A DNA stretch of 64,000 nucleotides from Methylothermaceae bacteria B42. GTDB taxonomy: Bacteria; Pseudomonadota; Gammaproteobacteria; Methylococcales; Methylothermaceae. The notes beneath the pieces were generated by a model. It saw nothing but the letters and a program-made list of their open reading frames with translations, was not told the origin of the DNA and ran no database searches. The DNA lies in contig LSNW01000039.1 of the NCBI GenBank assembly GCA_001566965.1, positions 1-64,000 on the forward strand, in the 5' to 3' direction. Position numbers and translations under genes: made by a program. This document shows positions 1 to 8,082 of the stretch, piece by piece. How positions within the stretch are numbered: the first letter of the stretch is position 1; the number at the start of each line of letters is the position of its first letter.

Positions 1-399
1 AAACTGGGGGTAGCGACGTCACTCAGTCGCCCGGCAGTGAGTAATGACAATCCTTATTCCGAATCCCTATTCAGGACACTTAAATATACGCCTGAATATC
101 CCTCACAGCCCTTTGAGACAATAGCTGTTGCCAGGGAATGGGTAAGCGGCTTTGTGGACTGGTACAACCACCAGCATCGGCATAGTGGTATTCAATTTGT
201 CACACCGGCTCAACGCCATGACGCTAAAGATCAGGCGATATTAATTCAACGTAAGGCGGTCTATGAGGCTGCTAAAGCACGAAACCCCAAACGATGGAGT
301 CAACATACCAGAAACTGGGATTGGCAACCTGACGTCTGCCTAAATCCTGATAAACAGAATGATTCGCGCTCAGTCAACAAGCTCAATATCATTCATTAA
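1..399 (+). pseudogene. IS3-family transposase, C-terminal part
   Basis: This is the C-terminal end of a DDE transposase (integrase core, rve_3 type) of the IS3 group. The open frame continues upstream of the window edge, so the 5' part is not visible. Seen: NPYSESLFRTLKY, which carries the catalytic Glu of the DDE triad, then FVDWYNHQHRHSGIQFVTP, the usual C-terminal signature. The inner ATG/GTG near position 37 is not the true start. The stop lies just before an IS256 remnant, so this copy seems to have inserted into or beside an older element. Whether the complete transposase exists upstream cannot be judged here. Confidence 0.85.
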
Positions 400-439
400 T
401 TTTCAACTTTTGGCGACAGTTACTTTGACATTTACCGAC

Positions 440-634
440 AGAGCCAGGGGATGCGTGAGCAGAAAGACCATGCTAGTGATGATCTACAAGCTGGGTATGT
501 GTGCCGAGAAAAGGTGGCGGCGCATCCGCGGATTTGACCAGCTTGCCAAGTTCATCGAGGGCGTGAAATTCAAAGATGGCATCGAGATAAGCGAGATGAA
601 CGAACACACCGAGGAGAACAGGAATGCCGCCTGA
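440..634 (+). pseudogene. IS256-family transposase remnant (C-terminus)
   Basis: Only the last ~60 residues of a mutator-type (IS256) transposase remain. Seen: GCVSRKTMLVMIYKLG, then EKRWRRIRGFDQL and IEGVKFKDGI, the characteristic C-terminal block of the family. There is no start codon in a sensible place; the frame runs upstream into the end of the IS3 fragment, which suggests that the IS3 element truncated it. It is not expected to be active. Confidence 0.75.
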
Positions 635-756
635 TTAGCCATTCCTGATACACCAGATTTGACTATAACTCCTTCACGCCTCAGCGTCCCGGTTGCAAAA
701 TCCTTTCCATGATAGAATGAACCGAATATAAATTCCTTGTATTTTCTTCCATATCG

Positions 757-888
757 GTCATCGAACTCTACAAAAAACTCTCTTCCGCACCTGACGACAA
801 GGCACGGGCCCGTATCATTGCCGAAACCTTCTAAGCATTAGAAAAATGTTATCCCAACCTCTCCGATATCGCTAATGGTTTGTGTGAC
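757..888 (+). pseudogene. Decayed fragment resembling a DUF1640-like coiled-coil protein
   Basis: One frame reads VIELYKKLSSAPDDKARARI, then IAETF, an in-frame stop, then ALEKCYPNLSDIA. This resembles the N-terminal half of small coiled-coil proteins (DUF1640-like) often found near transposons. No start codon or downstream continuation is visible. The identification is from memory of the motif. The rest of 636-1089 shows no gene and no clear RNA; it looks like mobile-element debris. Confidence 0.35.
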
Positions 889-1089
889 ACCTAATTTTGT
901 GGTTATGCCATAGCTAAAATTCTGGTATAACTGTATTGTAAGTTGCTCATGCCATTATGCTTTTTCGTGAGCACATAATGATACTTTCTGAGTGCTGATG
1001 AGTCATTTAGTGCTTTACAAATACACAGCGGGTATTTTTTAATTTTTGATGCTTTGGTCTACTCCTTAAAACTTGTTTAAAATAGCTCT

Positions 1090-1791
1090 ATGGATACTGA
1101 AACTACAGACACCCCCACATCTCGATCTTCATTGAAATCAAATTCAGTAGAAAACAGAAGGGATCGTGTCAGAGTATCACGCAGATCTTCTCATTCTCAC
1201 AGAAAACGGACCAAATTGATCTATGGATTGTGGACGGCTGTTGGAATACTTTTTTCAGTATTGATGTTTGTTTCCGTTAAGCTAAGCATGTATGCAAAGG
1301 AAGTTACCGAGCTGAACATGATAGAAAAAAAGCAGTCTCGGGAATTGGAGCAAATGCGGCCCAAGCTGGACCAGCTAAAAAAAGAAATCGATGAGCTTGT
1401 CATGGGGCGTTTGCCTTCGCTACATAAGCTGGAATTCGATAAGGTAATTCCAATTAAGGAAAAATACGTGCGCAATATCATTTTTACCCTGATAGGCCAC
1501 GAACAAGATAGGAATTATGAATATAAGATGACCTTAAAAAACGACACGCTGACGGCGATTCATCCCATTGTCAAAATCCTTTTTTTTGATCGCCTGGGGA
1601 TTCAAGTAGGCTCATCAAGTATCGGGCTTGACGAAAATGGATTGCCGACATTGGACGTGCTTGATCGAGGGGAAGTGCGCTCCTATAATTCCGTGGTTAA
1701 ATTATCCGATGGTAGGCGGGCGGAATACTTTATGATCCAGGTGGATTTGCCCGAATACCAAAAAGTCTCTCAGGATCGACCCATTCACTAA
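1090..1791 (+). CDS. Hypothetical membrane-anchored coiled-coil protein
   Basis: This 233-residue protein was not recognised. It starts with a Ser/Arg/Lys-rich cytoplasmic tail (about 1-42), followed by one hydrophobic segment (about 43-65, LIYGLWTAVGILFSVLMFVS). A predicted coiled coil covers about 70-105 (EKKQSRELEQMRPKLDQLKK). The C-terminal half (about 120-225) is mixed and probably forms a compact beta-rich domain outside the membrane. The positive N-terminus suggests an N-in, C-out topology. It converges on the glpD-like gene with only 6 bp between stops. Spacing or scaffold functions are possible but not shown. Confidence 0.7.
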   Translation: MDTETTDTPTSRSSLKSNSVENRRDRVRVSRRSSHSHRKRTKLIYGLWTAVGILFSVLMFVSVKLSMYAKEVTELNMIEKKQSRELEQMRPKLDQLKKEIDELVMGRLPSLHKLEFDKVIPIKEKYVRNIIFTLIGHEQDRNYEYKMTLKNDTLTAIHPIVKILFFDRLGIQVGSSSIGLDENGLPTLDVLDRGEVRSYNSVVKLSDGRRAEYFMIQVDLPEYQKVSQDRPIH

Positions 1792-1797
1792 GCTGAT

Positions 1798-2958
1798 CTA
1801 GTCTATTCGGGGCAGCGCTAACTTGCTGGTATCGGCAATAGGCTTACGGTTAGGTAGGGATTTTTTAAGTTTTTTAATAAGCTTTTCTGCGGTCGCCCTG
1901 TAGGCAGTCAGTTTTCCTCCATAGAGCGTTATAAGACGTGGCTGTGTTGAACGGTCAACCCAAAATATGGTTTCCCGTGGCCGAGAGAAAGCGCCTTCCT
2001 TTCCCGCAGGCAAAACTCTAAGCCCGGCGAAACTTTCCTGAATATCTTCCAGAGCTCTTGATTCCTCGAAATAGTGGTTGTAGACAGCCAACAGATATTC
2101 AATTTCCTGGGGCAGAGGCGTAACTTGGGCAGGATCTCCTTGGTACGGAGTTTCCGTTGTCCCTACAAGAATATTATCCCGCCAAGGCATGACAAAGACA
2201 GCTCTTTGATCCTGAGGGGCTTCCAGATAATAAATATGTTTCAAATGGCCTGGAATCTGAATATGGGTGCCTTGGACTAAATCGATGGCATAAGGTCTTT
2301 GAGGTGGGATGATTTTAGCCAATACTTCATTGGCCCACGGGCCGGCAGTGTTTATGATCACCCGTGTTTTGATTTGCTTCCGTCCTTCCGGGGTTGAAAA
2401 ATCCAGAGTGCAGCCATGATCATAAACTTCGCCATGTTCGAAGCATGCTTGAAAATAGATTTCCGCGCCCAATGATGCCGCTGAAGCCAGCACCGCTCGA
2501 GTCAGGAGGGCATCGTCCGTTTGGGCATCGTAGTAACTGAATAATGCCTGCAAATCCTGTTTGCGCAGCCCATCTAAGTCATCCCAACGGTGTTTGGGAA
2601 TAAAATAAAATGGTTTAAAACTGAATATCGAGTAAATCGCCAAACCAAGTGCTATTTTCCACGGACGCCTGTGGGTTTCGGGGAAGACAGGAATGCGAAA
2701 AGGCACCATGCGAACCAAATGGGGTGCATTTCGGAGTAACCGAGCGCGTTCTTGTAAACACTCCCAAACCAAGTGGAATTGACCTGTCTCGAGATAACGA
2801 AGACCGCCGTGTATCAATTTTGAGGAGCGGCTGGAAGTCCCGCGAGCAGGTTCGGGATACTGTTCCAGAACCAGCGTCTTGTAACCTGCTGCCGCCGCGG
2901 CTTGGGCTGCTCCCGCGCCATGTATGCCAGCACCAATGACTACAACATCATAATCCAT
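1798..2958 (-). CDS. glpD: FAD-dependent glycerol-3-phosphate dehydrogenase-like oxidoreductase (short form)
   Basis: It likely oxidises sn-glycerol-3-phosphate to dihydroxyacetone phosphate and passes electrons to the quinone pool. Seen: the N-terminal FAD-binding Rossmann motif VVIGAGIHGAG (about 6-16), the family block TSSRSSKLIHGGLRYLE (about 41-57), and the C-proximal LYGGKLTAYRATAE. At 386 residues it is much shorter than the usual ~500-570 because the C-terminal cap domain (DAO_C) is absent. The reading frame is intact up to a clean stop. It is the last gene of a leftward run with GDPD, FGGY kinase and hydrolase genes; its start overlaps the GDPD gene by 11 bp. Membrane association is inferred from the family. 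Confidence 0.85.
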   Translation of the reverse strand: MDYDVVVIGAGIHGAGAAQAAAAAGYKTLVLEQYPEPARGTSSRSSKLIHGGLRYLETGQFHLVWECLQERARLLRNAPHLVRMVPFRIPVFPETHRRPWKIALGLAIYSIFSFKPFYFIPKHRWDDLDGLRKQDLQALFSYYDAQTDDALLTRAVLASAASLGAEIYFQACFEHGEVYDHGCTLDFSTPEGRKQIKTRVIINTAGPWANEVLAKIIPPQRPYAIDLVQGTHIQIPGHLKHIYYLEAPQDQRAVFVMPWRDNILVGTTETPYQGDPAQVTPLPQEIEYLLAVYNHYFEESRALEDIQESFAGLRVLPAGKEGAFSRPRETIFWVDRSTQPRLITLYGGKLTAYRATAEKLIKKLKKSLPNRKPIADTSKLALPRID

Positions 2959-3709
2959 GATGACACGCTTTTTCCACCAGGCGGGGATCGCTCAACATAC
3001 CTCCAATGTCTGCGGTTTCAATTAGTTCAGCCCCCTTATCAGCCCAGGACAATGCCAGCTCTGGATTCATAAGGTCGTAGATCATCCAGCGCCATGGTCC
3101 TTGCCACAGAAGCTGCTTTTGGGGGATTTTGCGTACATTGCAGATCAATAACTGCGGCTGGATTGCCTGGGCTTTTACTTTATGGTTGTTGTCATACCGA
3201 TGAAGCACCCAACCAACAGGCCAGCCCCCTTGTTGGTGGGCGAAGACTAAAACTTCATCCTCATAGGAAATTAAAACGCATTGTTGTCTATAAGGTTCCA
3301 AGGCATTAAGCAGGGGGCCCAGGACGGTTTTAAGTCCCCAGCGGGTAATACTCTCTTCTTTTATTTCCACCAGTGCACATGCCTTGGGACAGCGTTTCAA
3401 TAATTGCAATGCTTCTGTCAGTCGTGGAATAGGCGTAGGAAAAAAGCGTTCGCCAAAACGGTTTGGCTCGTGCACGCTAAATTGGCTTAATCGTTCTGCG
3501 GTCGATTCAAATATGCTGACATCTTTACCTGCCGTTCGTTTGAGAGTGGCATCGTGGAGGAGCATGTATTCTCCATCGGCCGTCATTTGGAGGTCAAATT
3601 CGAGTATGCAAGCACCCGCCCGCAACGCTGCCTCCAAGCCAATCAAGCTGTTTTCAGGGTAACAATGCATGTAGCCGCGATGGGCAACAAGGGTGGGGAT
3701 ATTCGTCAT
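2948..3709 (-). CDS. Glycerophosphodiester phosphodiesterase
   Basis: It hydrolyses glycerophosphodiesters to glycerol-3-phosphate and an alcohol, feeding the neighbouring GlpD-like enzyme. Seen: the GDPD signature near the N-terminus, VAHRGYMHCYPENSL (catalytic His and Glu), followed by EFDLQMTADGEYMLLHD with the metal-binding Glu/Asp and second His. At 253 residues it has the normal size of a cytosolic UgpQ-type enzyme, and no signal peptide is present. It overlaps the upstream kinase by 4 bp and glpD by 11 bp, so the three genes are translationally coupled. Confidence 0.93.
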   Translation of the reverse strand: MTNIPTLVAHRGYMHCYPENSLIGLEAALRAGACILEFDLQMTADGEYMLLHDATLKRTAGKDVSIFESTAERLSQFSVHEPNRFGERFFPTPIPRLTEALQLLKRCPKACALVEIKEESITRWGLKTVLGPLLNALEPYRQQCVLISYEDEVLVFAHQQGGWPVGWVLHRYDNNHKVKAQAIQPQLLICNVRKIPQKQLLWQGPWRWMIYDLMNPELALSWADKGAELIETADIGGMLSDPRLVEKACHHGL

Positions 3710-5109
3710 TGCCGGTATTGTTCCAGAAAATGGCAGAATTGGCGATAGCGCAATTCTAACCCGGGATCAGGCCGGGGCGTGAATAGGTTGTTTGTCACTG
3801 TCAATCTCCAGTTTTCCGGACATCCAGCGGCCAGCCAAGCAATGCCCCGGGCAGTCGTTTCCGATTCCCCTAGGCGCTCTACTGCCAGATGAGTAAGATT
3901 AGCCAATAATTGACACAGTGCATCCGCATTGGCCAAGCCGCCACTGACATAGAGCTTGGAAATTGGGGCTTCTTGATTCATCAGTTCAAGATTAGCTTGA
4001 ATCATAAAACCAATACTTTCCACAATGGCCACCACACGCCTGTCAATAGTAAATTCATGATCGTCGCCCATGAACTTAGGTTTCAGATTATCCCGCCACC
4101 ATGGGGAACCCAGGCCGCCAATGGTATTGATAAAGACAGGAGGATCTTTCACCTGCTCAAGCCAGTAAGATAATTGCTGGTAGAAATTCTTGATACCCCA
4201 TTTTGTTTGCGCCCAATCCAAAGCATTGCCAGCGCCATTAATCGTAGCTTCACGAAGGTAACAGGTACGACGGGAATCACTATAGGCAATCCCGGTAAGC
4301 TGGTACGGACTGGATTTTGGCGCAGGGCCGATATCCCGCAGGATAAAGGCGCCGCTGCCAAGGTTGATCAAAACGCTGTCTGGTGGCAATTCCCCCGCAC
4401 CGAAAAAGGCCGCGTTTTGATCGCCATTTACGGCAAGCACGGGAATATTCGTGCTCGCCAACAATCCATATTCACAACAAATCGGGGAGCACTGAGGCAA
4501 ACAGGTTTCAGGGACTTGAAACCATTCCAACAATTGAGGTGACCAGTTAAGGGTCGCAAGGTCCATCAATTGCGTGCGTTGGGCATTGCCGTGATCTATT
4601 GTGAAGGGGTGGGTTTCGAGCAAATGAAATATCATAAAGCTCGTCAGCGGGGAGAGCCTCAATTGATCATATTTCCCATGATTATCCGCCAGCCAATCGA
4701 GTAACCAGCGAAGCTTGCTGGCACCATAATAAGGTGAAAGCGGAAGTCCGCTGATTTGGCGGATTTCCGCTTCATGAATCTGCAAATCCTCGATTAATGC
4801 TGCGCTCCGCACATCCTGCCAGCTCAATGCTGGACTGATAGGTGTGCCATCTTCGTGCCAGGCCAAAACCGTGGAGCGTTGGGTGGCGATGCCGCAAGCA
4901 GAAATAGAACCCGGATTGGAAGCGATGACTTGGTGGATCACCGCTCTTGCCGAATTAACTATCTCCTGGGGATTTTGTTCAACGCGTCCATTGTCAAAAC
5001 GGGAAATTGCAACATTTTGCCGAGCCTGGGCAATTTGCCGGCCTTGGTGGTCGTACAAAATTGCGCGGCTGGCATGGGTGCCCTGGTCAATGGCCAAGTA
5101 AGTATTCAC
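3706..5109 (-). CDS. FGGY-family carbohydrate kinase (glycerol kinase-like)
   Basis: This ATP-dependent sugar or polyol kinase is most likely active on glycerol, given its neighbours. Seen: the N-terminal phosphate-1 loop AIDQGTHASRAILYD, the segment VNGDQNAAFFGAGE (adenosine/phosphate loop region), the INGAGNALDW block, and the late GG motif YVSGGLANADALCQLLAN. At 467 residues it is a little shorter than GlpK (~500). Family members differ in substrate, so xylulose- or ribulose-type activity cannot be excluded. It overlaps the hydrolase gene upstream and the GDPD gene downstream by 4 bp each. Confidence 0.88.
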   Translation of the reverse strand: MNTYLAIDQGTHASRAILYDHQGRQIAQARQNVAISRFDNGRVEQNPQEIVNSARAVIHQVIASNPGSISACGIATQRSTVLAWHEDGTPISPALSWQDVRSAALIEDLQIHEAEIRQISGLPLSPYYGASKLRWLLDWLADNHGKYDQLRLSPLTSFMIFHLLETHPFTIDHGNAQRTQLMDLATLNWSPQLLEWFQVPETCLPQCSPICCEYGLLASTNIPVLAVNGDQNAAFFGAGELPPDSVLINLGSGAFILRDIGPAPKSSPYQLTGIAYSDSRRTCYLREATINGAGNALDWAQTKWGIKNFYQQLSYWLEQVKDPPVFINTIGGLGSPWWRDNLKPKFMGDDHEFTIDRRVVAIVESIGFMIQANLELMNQEAPISKLYVSGGLANADALCQLLANLTHLAVERLGESETTARGIAWLAAGCPENWRLTVTNNLFTPRPDPGLELRYRQFCHFLEQYRQ

Positions 5110-6173
5110 GGTGAAATTTCAGGGCAAAGCTCATTTGCTTGCGATGGCTCTGCAGAAGCGTGTTTGGCCAAATATCGAGAACGCAGGAACTGAGGAATCC
5201 GTTGCTCCAACCAATAGTATCCTTTGCCCGGTACCGTTCCTTGAATGAATCCCACATGGCCGCCACCAGCAGTAATCTCCATGGCAAAACTTGGGGAGGT
5301 TTCTTCAGGCGGTGGAATGACATCCGGTATCATGAATGGATCGTCTAGGGATTGAATCAGCAGTGTTGGCACCTGGATATCTCCCAAAAACCGGCGGGAA
5401 CTGCATTGGCGGTAATAGTCATGCACGTCTTCAAAAGGATAAAGCCCGGCAATCACCCGATCATCATACTCCCAAAAGGAGCGAATAGAATCCAGTTCGC
5501 CTAATGCCTTTAACCGCTTGGCTTCTGCATGAAAACCTTTTTTTTCGAGATAGCGGATTTTTTGGGCTATATATTGCTTCAATTCCCCAATCAATCGATT
5601 GCGGTAGATTCTGGAAAACCCCCGGTCCATTGTGTCCGCGCACAGATGCAGTTGTAGCGGCACCGACACCGCACACGCGGCAAATAAATCTATTGTTTTT
5701 TTCCTTTCTCCCAGCCATTTCAACAACACATTGCCACCGAGAGAAAAACCCACAGCTGCTTTGGGAGCCCCCGGTTCTAGATGGAGTAGATGGCGATAGA
5801 CAAAATCTACGTCATCAGTTTCACCCGAATGGTAACAGCGAGCAGTACGATTTGGCGTTTTTCCACAGCCCCGAAAATTCATCGCCACGCTGCGCCACCC
5901 CATTTGCAATAAAGCCCATTGTTGTCCTTTAATGTAATGGGAATTGAAACTTCCAGCCAAACCATGTAACAGCAATACCAAAGGCCCAGCGCCGCCACCG
6001 CACCAAGCCAGTTCCAGAAAATCGCCATCTGGCGTTTCCAGAATTTGAACGCGGCGTGGCGGTGGTGGCAAACGCCGGGTGAAAGTAGGCCATAAGGTTT
6101 GCAGATGAGGGTTATTCAGCCACCATGCCGGTTTGAAAGAAGTTTCGAGAATGACGCCCATTTTTTGGATCAA
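5106..6173 (-). CDS. YheT-type alpha/beta hydrolase
   Basis: This is a hydrolase of the YheT/ABHD1-3 group, probably an esterase or lipase-like enzyme of unknown natural substrate. Seen: the group-specific NNPHLQTLWPTF near the N-terminus, the oxyanion region LLLHGLAGSFNSHYIKG, the nucleophile elbow VGFSLGGNVLLKW, and the late catalytic His in GGGHVGF. The 355-residue start can be shortened by four residues to a second ATG. It is the first gene of the leftward operon. Release of glycerol backbones from lipids would fit the operon (inference). Confidence 0.88.
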   Translation of the reverse strand: MIQKMGVILETSFKPAWWLNNPHLQTLWPTFTRRLPPPPRRVQILETPDGDFLELAWCGGGAGPLVLLLHGLAGSFNSHYIKGQQWALLQMGWRSVAMNFRGCGKTPNRTARCYHSGETDDVDFVYRHLLHLEPGAPKAAVGFSLGGNVLLKWLGERKKTIDLFAACAVSVPLQLHLCADTMDRGFSRIYRNRLIGELKQYIAQKIRYLEKKGFHAEAKRLKALGELDSIRSFWEYDDRVIAGLYPFEDVHDYYRQCSSRRFLGDIQVPTLLIQSLDDPFMIPDVIPPPEETSPSFAMEITAGGGHVGFIQGTVPGKGYYWLEQRIPQFLRSRYLAKHASAEPSQANELCPEISP

Positions 6174-6283
6174 TGACTGGAGTTGAGAATATTTTCATGC
6201 AAAATGTGGTTGAGATCGAATCTATATGGATTGAACCTTGCCGTTATCGAAAATTCAAAAAAATTGGCGCAACAAATCCTGCT

Positions 6284-6311
6284 TTGACCAGACTCAAAAA
6301 CAGTATATAAT
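6284..6311 (+). promoter_or_regulatory. Sigma-70 promoter of the tRNA-Pro/tRNA-Arg pair
   Basis: TTGACC (6284-6289) and a perfect TATAAT (6306-6311) are separated by 16 bp and lie about 20 bp upstream of the mature tRNA-Pro 5' end. Both tRNA genes are probably cotranscribed from it. Confidence 0.75.
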
Positions 6312-6330
6312 GCCGTTTTCAATTTTTATT

Positions 6331-6407
6331 CGGGGCATAGCGCAGTCTGGTAGCGCGCCTGCTTTGGGAGCAGGATGTCGGGGGTTCAAATCCCTCTGCC
6401 CCGACCA
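6331..6407 (+). tRNA. tRNA-Pro (anticodon UGG)
   Basis: The 77-nt cloverleaf has acceptor strands CGGGGCA and TGCCCCG, the anticodon stem CCTGC/GCAGG around loop TTTGGGA (anticodon TGG), the T-loop GTTCAAAT, and an encoded 3' CCA. It is separated by 5 bp from tRNA-Arg. Confidence 0.96.
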
Positions 6408-6412
6408 TCCCA

Positions 6413-6486
6413 GCGCCTGTAGCTCAACCGGATAGAGCATCGGCCTTCTAAGCCGAGGGTTGCAGGTTCGAGTCCTGCCGGGCGCG
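6413..6486 (+). tRNA. tRNA-Arg (anticodon UCU), integration target
   Basis: Acceptor strands are GCGCCTG and CGGGCGC. The anticodon stem TCGGC/GCCGA encloses CTTCTAA (anticodon TCT), and the T-arm is GCAGG-TTCGAGT-CCTGC. The discriminator G is followed by CTT rather than the encoded CCA seen in the adjacent tRNA-Pro. From the anticodon loop to three bases past the discriminator it is identical to 22297-22344, so this intact copy is the att-bearing tRNA of the integrated element. Confidence 0.95.
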
Positions 6487-6489
6487 CTT
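6442..6489 (+). repeat. attL: 48-bp direct repeat in tRNA-Arg
   Basis: The stretch beginning GGCCTTCTAAGCCGAGGG and ending GGGCGCGCTT is identical base for base to 22297-22344. It starts in the anticodon stem and ends three bases beyond the tRNA, as is typical of tyrosine-integrase core sites in tRNA genes. Confidence 0.95.
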
Positions 6490-6543
6490 ACATTTCAAAG
6501 ACTTAAGTGAATCATTTCCAGTAAGCACGTTTCTTCTCCGGTT

Positions 6544-6563
6544 TATATAAGCATTATGTAAGC
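6544..6563. promoter_or_regulatory. Putative integrase arm sites, left end
   Basis: Two copies of TATRTAAGC (6544-6552 TATATAAGC and 6555-6563 TATGTAAGC) lie 11 bp apart. The same pair with the same 11-bp phase occurs near the other att site (22169-22188). One-helical-turn spacing near both ends suits arm-type sites for the integrase or a directionality factor. Confidence 0.5.
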
Positions 6564-6572
6564 GAATTAATC

Positions 6573-6610
6573 AAAAAAAGCTTCGTCAGGTACTCCTGAG
6601 AAGCTTTTTT
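6573..6610. terminator. Bidirectional intrinsic terminator
   Basis: An A-run plus GCTTC, a short loop around TACT, and GAAGC plus a T-run form a long hairpin flanked by A and T tracts (arms AAAAAAGCTT and AAGCTTTTTT, inner stem TCAGG/CCTGA). It can stop both the tRNA transcript and the leftward transcript of the element. Confidence 0.75.
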
Positions 6611-6665
6611 ATTGGAATTGTGCCAGCGCTTTTTAGTATCCACTCCGGTTGCCGAATCGGTCACC

Positions 6666-7019
6666 TTAAGCAGCTTCGTCGTTATTATTACCCTCCTCCT
6701 TTCGCCGTTGATGAACGGCTATTGCTTCGTTCCACATGCTTTTCATTTCCGCCTCAATGAATCTGGCCAGAATCTGCTTGATAAGCGTTTGGTATCCGAT
6801 TCCGTTATTTTTTGACGCCAGATACTTGAGGGCATCGATCATCTGCTGTTCCATCCGAATGGAAAACAGTTTCGTTCCGGCAGCGCGGTCTATTTGTTCC
6901 TGAATATCTTCATTTGAGACCTTTTCCACAAAGGCTTCATCCGCGCCAAGCTTCCTGGCTTCCCATGCTTCTTCGGTACTTGGAATCTTCCCGTGTTTTT
7001 CATTTTCATTCATCGTCAT
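6666..7019 (-). CDS. CopG/BrnA-type ribbon-helix-helix protein without visible toxin
   Basis: This 117-residue protein probably binds DNA. The central part reads LFSIRMEQQMIDALKYLASKN, then GIGYQTLIKQILARFIE, the pattern of a ribbon-helix-helix (CopG/BrnA-like) fold: a beta strand followed by two helices, with YQTLI at the helix start. The N-terminus is charged and possibly disordered. Antitoxins of this type normally sit beside a toxin, but no BrnT-like or other toxin adjoins it. A genuine BrnT/BrnA pair exists elsewhere in the element. It may be an orphan antitoxin or a simple repressor. It diverges from a short membrane ORF, with an inverted repeat between them. Confidence 0.7.
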   Translation of the reverse strand: MTMNENEKHGKIPSTEEAWEARKLGADEAFVEKVSNEDIQEQIDRAAGTKLFSIRMEQQMIDALKYLASKNNGIGYQTLIKQILARFIEAEMKSMWNEAIAVHQRRKEEGNNNDEAA

Positions 7020-7062
7020 GTCTACTGTTCAATCGCCCCCGTTCGCCCTAACCGTGCCTTCT

Positions 7063-7092
7063 GTATATACTTATCTTAGGATATCAATATAC
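7063..7092. promoter_or_regulatory. Inverted repeat GTATAT-N18-ATATAC, possible operator
   Basis: The arms GTATAT (7063-7068) and ATATAC (7087-7092) lie between the start of the ribbon-helix-helix gene and the divergent ORF at 7096. An autoregulatory operator is a reasonable inference; AT-rich palindromes also arise by chance. Confidence 0.3.
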
Positions 7093-7095
7093 TTT

Positions 7096-7317
7096 TTCGC
7101 CATGTTATTTTTGCCTAGTGAACGTTATGTCTCCCCACCGCCAAGACGCCTTGGCAAAAGCCATTCTTTTCCCTGGCTGCCTGTGGCGATAGTGGTCATC
7201 CTCGTTTATCCGCCCGTGGCGGGTTGGATGTTGCTAGCTCTGTTTCTGAGCCCCTTGATTGGTTTTGGCATTGGTTTTCTGGAAGGGTTGATCGGTACGG
7301 TTCCACGCCGGTATTGA
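7096..7317 (+). CDS. Possible small membrane protein
   Basis: A 73-residue ORF on the + strand, divergent from the ribbon-helix-helix gene. The N-terminal third is polar; then come two hydrophobic stretches (about WLPVAIVVILVYPPVAGW and LALFLSPLIGFGIGFLEG). I cannot assign it. A holin-like or toxin-like role has been imagined for such proteins, but nothing here proves one. A longer start at 7018 overlaps the neighbouring gene's start codon and is less likely. No convincing ribosome binding site was seen. Confidence 0.35.
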   Translation, partial: FAMLFLPSERYVSPPPRRLGKSHSFPWLPVAIVVILVYPPVAGWMLLALFLSPLIGFGIGFLEGLIGTVPRRY

Positions 7318-7431
7318 TGGCTTAACAGCCAGGAATGCTTTTTGGGAAATCCAAAAGCCACCTTATATGTCGCGGAAAGCGGGGCCACCCTCTATCAGGA
7401 TTGATATTGCTTGAAGGCTTTTTTCAGGTCC

Positions 7432-7893
7432 TCAAGCGCGTTTGCCTTCATCCATGATGATAATCCTCACCTGGGATTCGTCTTCCGCCGTTATCACCTG
7501 GCTGGCGATGGCCAGGGGTATCTGTTCCAGCCGGTTGCGCAAGACGTTGACGCCGTTCAATATGGTGTCGCAAACCAGTTCTATCTCGATCAGCCGCCCG
7601 GCGCGTTCATCCATCTCCATTTCCACCTTTCGCCGCTGGGCATTGAGCAACTTGGCCCGTTCCTCGGATACGGAAAGATGTTGTTGATGCAGGCCTTCGG
7701 AGGGGTCGGCGTAAATTGCCCGCAAGGCTTCGGGAGGATGGTAATAATGTGTGTTCCTGGACACCTTGACCGGCTTGATTCTGGCGCGTTCGAGACGGCG
7801 GCGGATGGTATGGCGGGCGCGGCCGGTCAGCTTCTCCAGATCGCCCAGGGTGAGGTGGGTGAAAAGGTCGGATTTTTTAGTCGCCATCGGCAT
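7432..7893 (-). CDS. Terminase small subunit-like protein (Nu1/DUF1441 type)
   Basis: Likely a phage DNA-packaging recognition subunit. Residues ~10-50 form a winged-HTH-like segment (LTLGDLEKLTGRARHTIRRR, then LERARI). This is followed by a helical linker (LSVSEERAKLLNAQRRKVEME) and the block GRLIEIELVCDTILNGVNVL, then RNRLEQIP, which matches the C-terminal part of Nu1/DUF1441 small terminases. At 153 residues the size is normal. No large terminase accompanies it, as in satellites that use a helper phage's packaging motor. It is last in the leftward replication operon. The assignment is by motif recognition and should be tested by profile search. Confidence 0.7.
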   Translation of the reverse strand: MPMATKKSDLFTHLTLGDLEKLTGRARHTIRRRLERARIKPVKVSRNTHYYHPPEALRAIYADPSEGLHQQHLSVSEERAKLLNAQRRKVEMEMDERAGRLIEIELVCDTILNGVNVLRNRLEQIPLAIASQVITAEDESQVRIIIMDEGKRA

Positions 7894-8082
7894 AACTTAA
7901 TAATAAAATCGACTATCTACACAGTGCACGGGGCTCTTTGTACCCTCTCGCGCCCCCCTCCAGGAAGGACCCGCTGATATCATCATAAAAATCAATAACA
8001 TGCACAAAAGACAGCCGGCAGCCATGAGAGACCGCCGGCCTGTGGTCCGTGTCGTGGACCAGGCGCGCTCAGGAGACAAGCG

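Noticed and set aside
7897-8079. 60-residue minus ORF between coiled-coil and terminase-like genes
   Set aside because: TTG start, no ribosome site, Arg/Gly/Ser-rich without pattern; inner hydrophobic ATG frame too weak to call.
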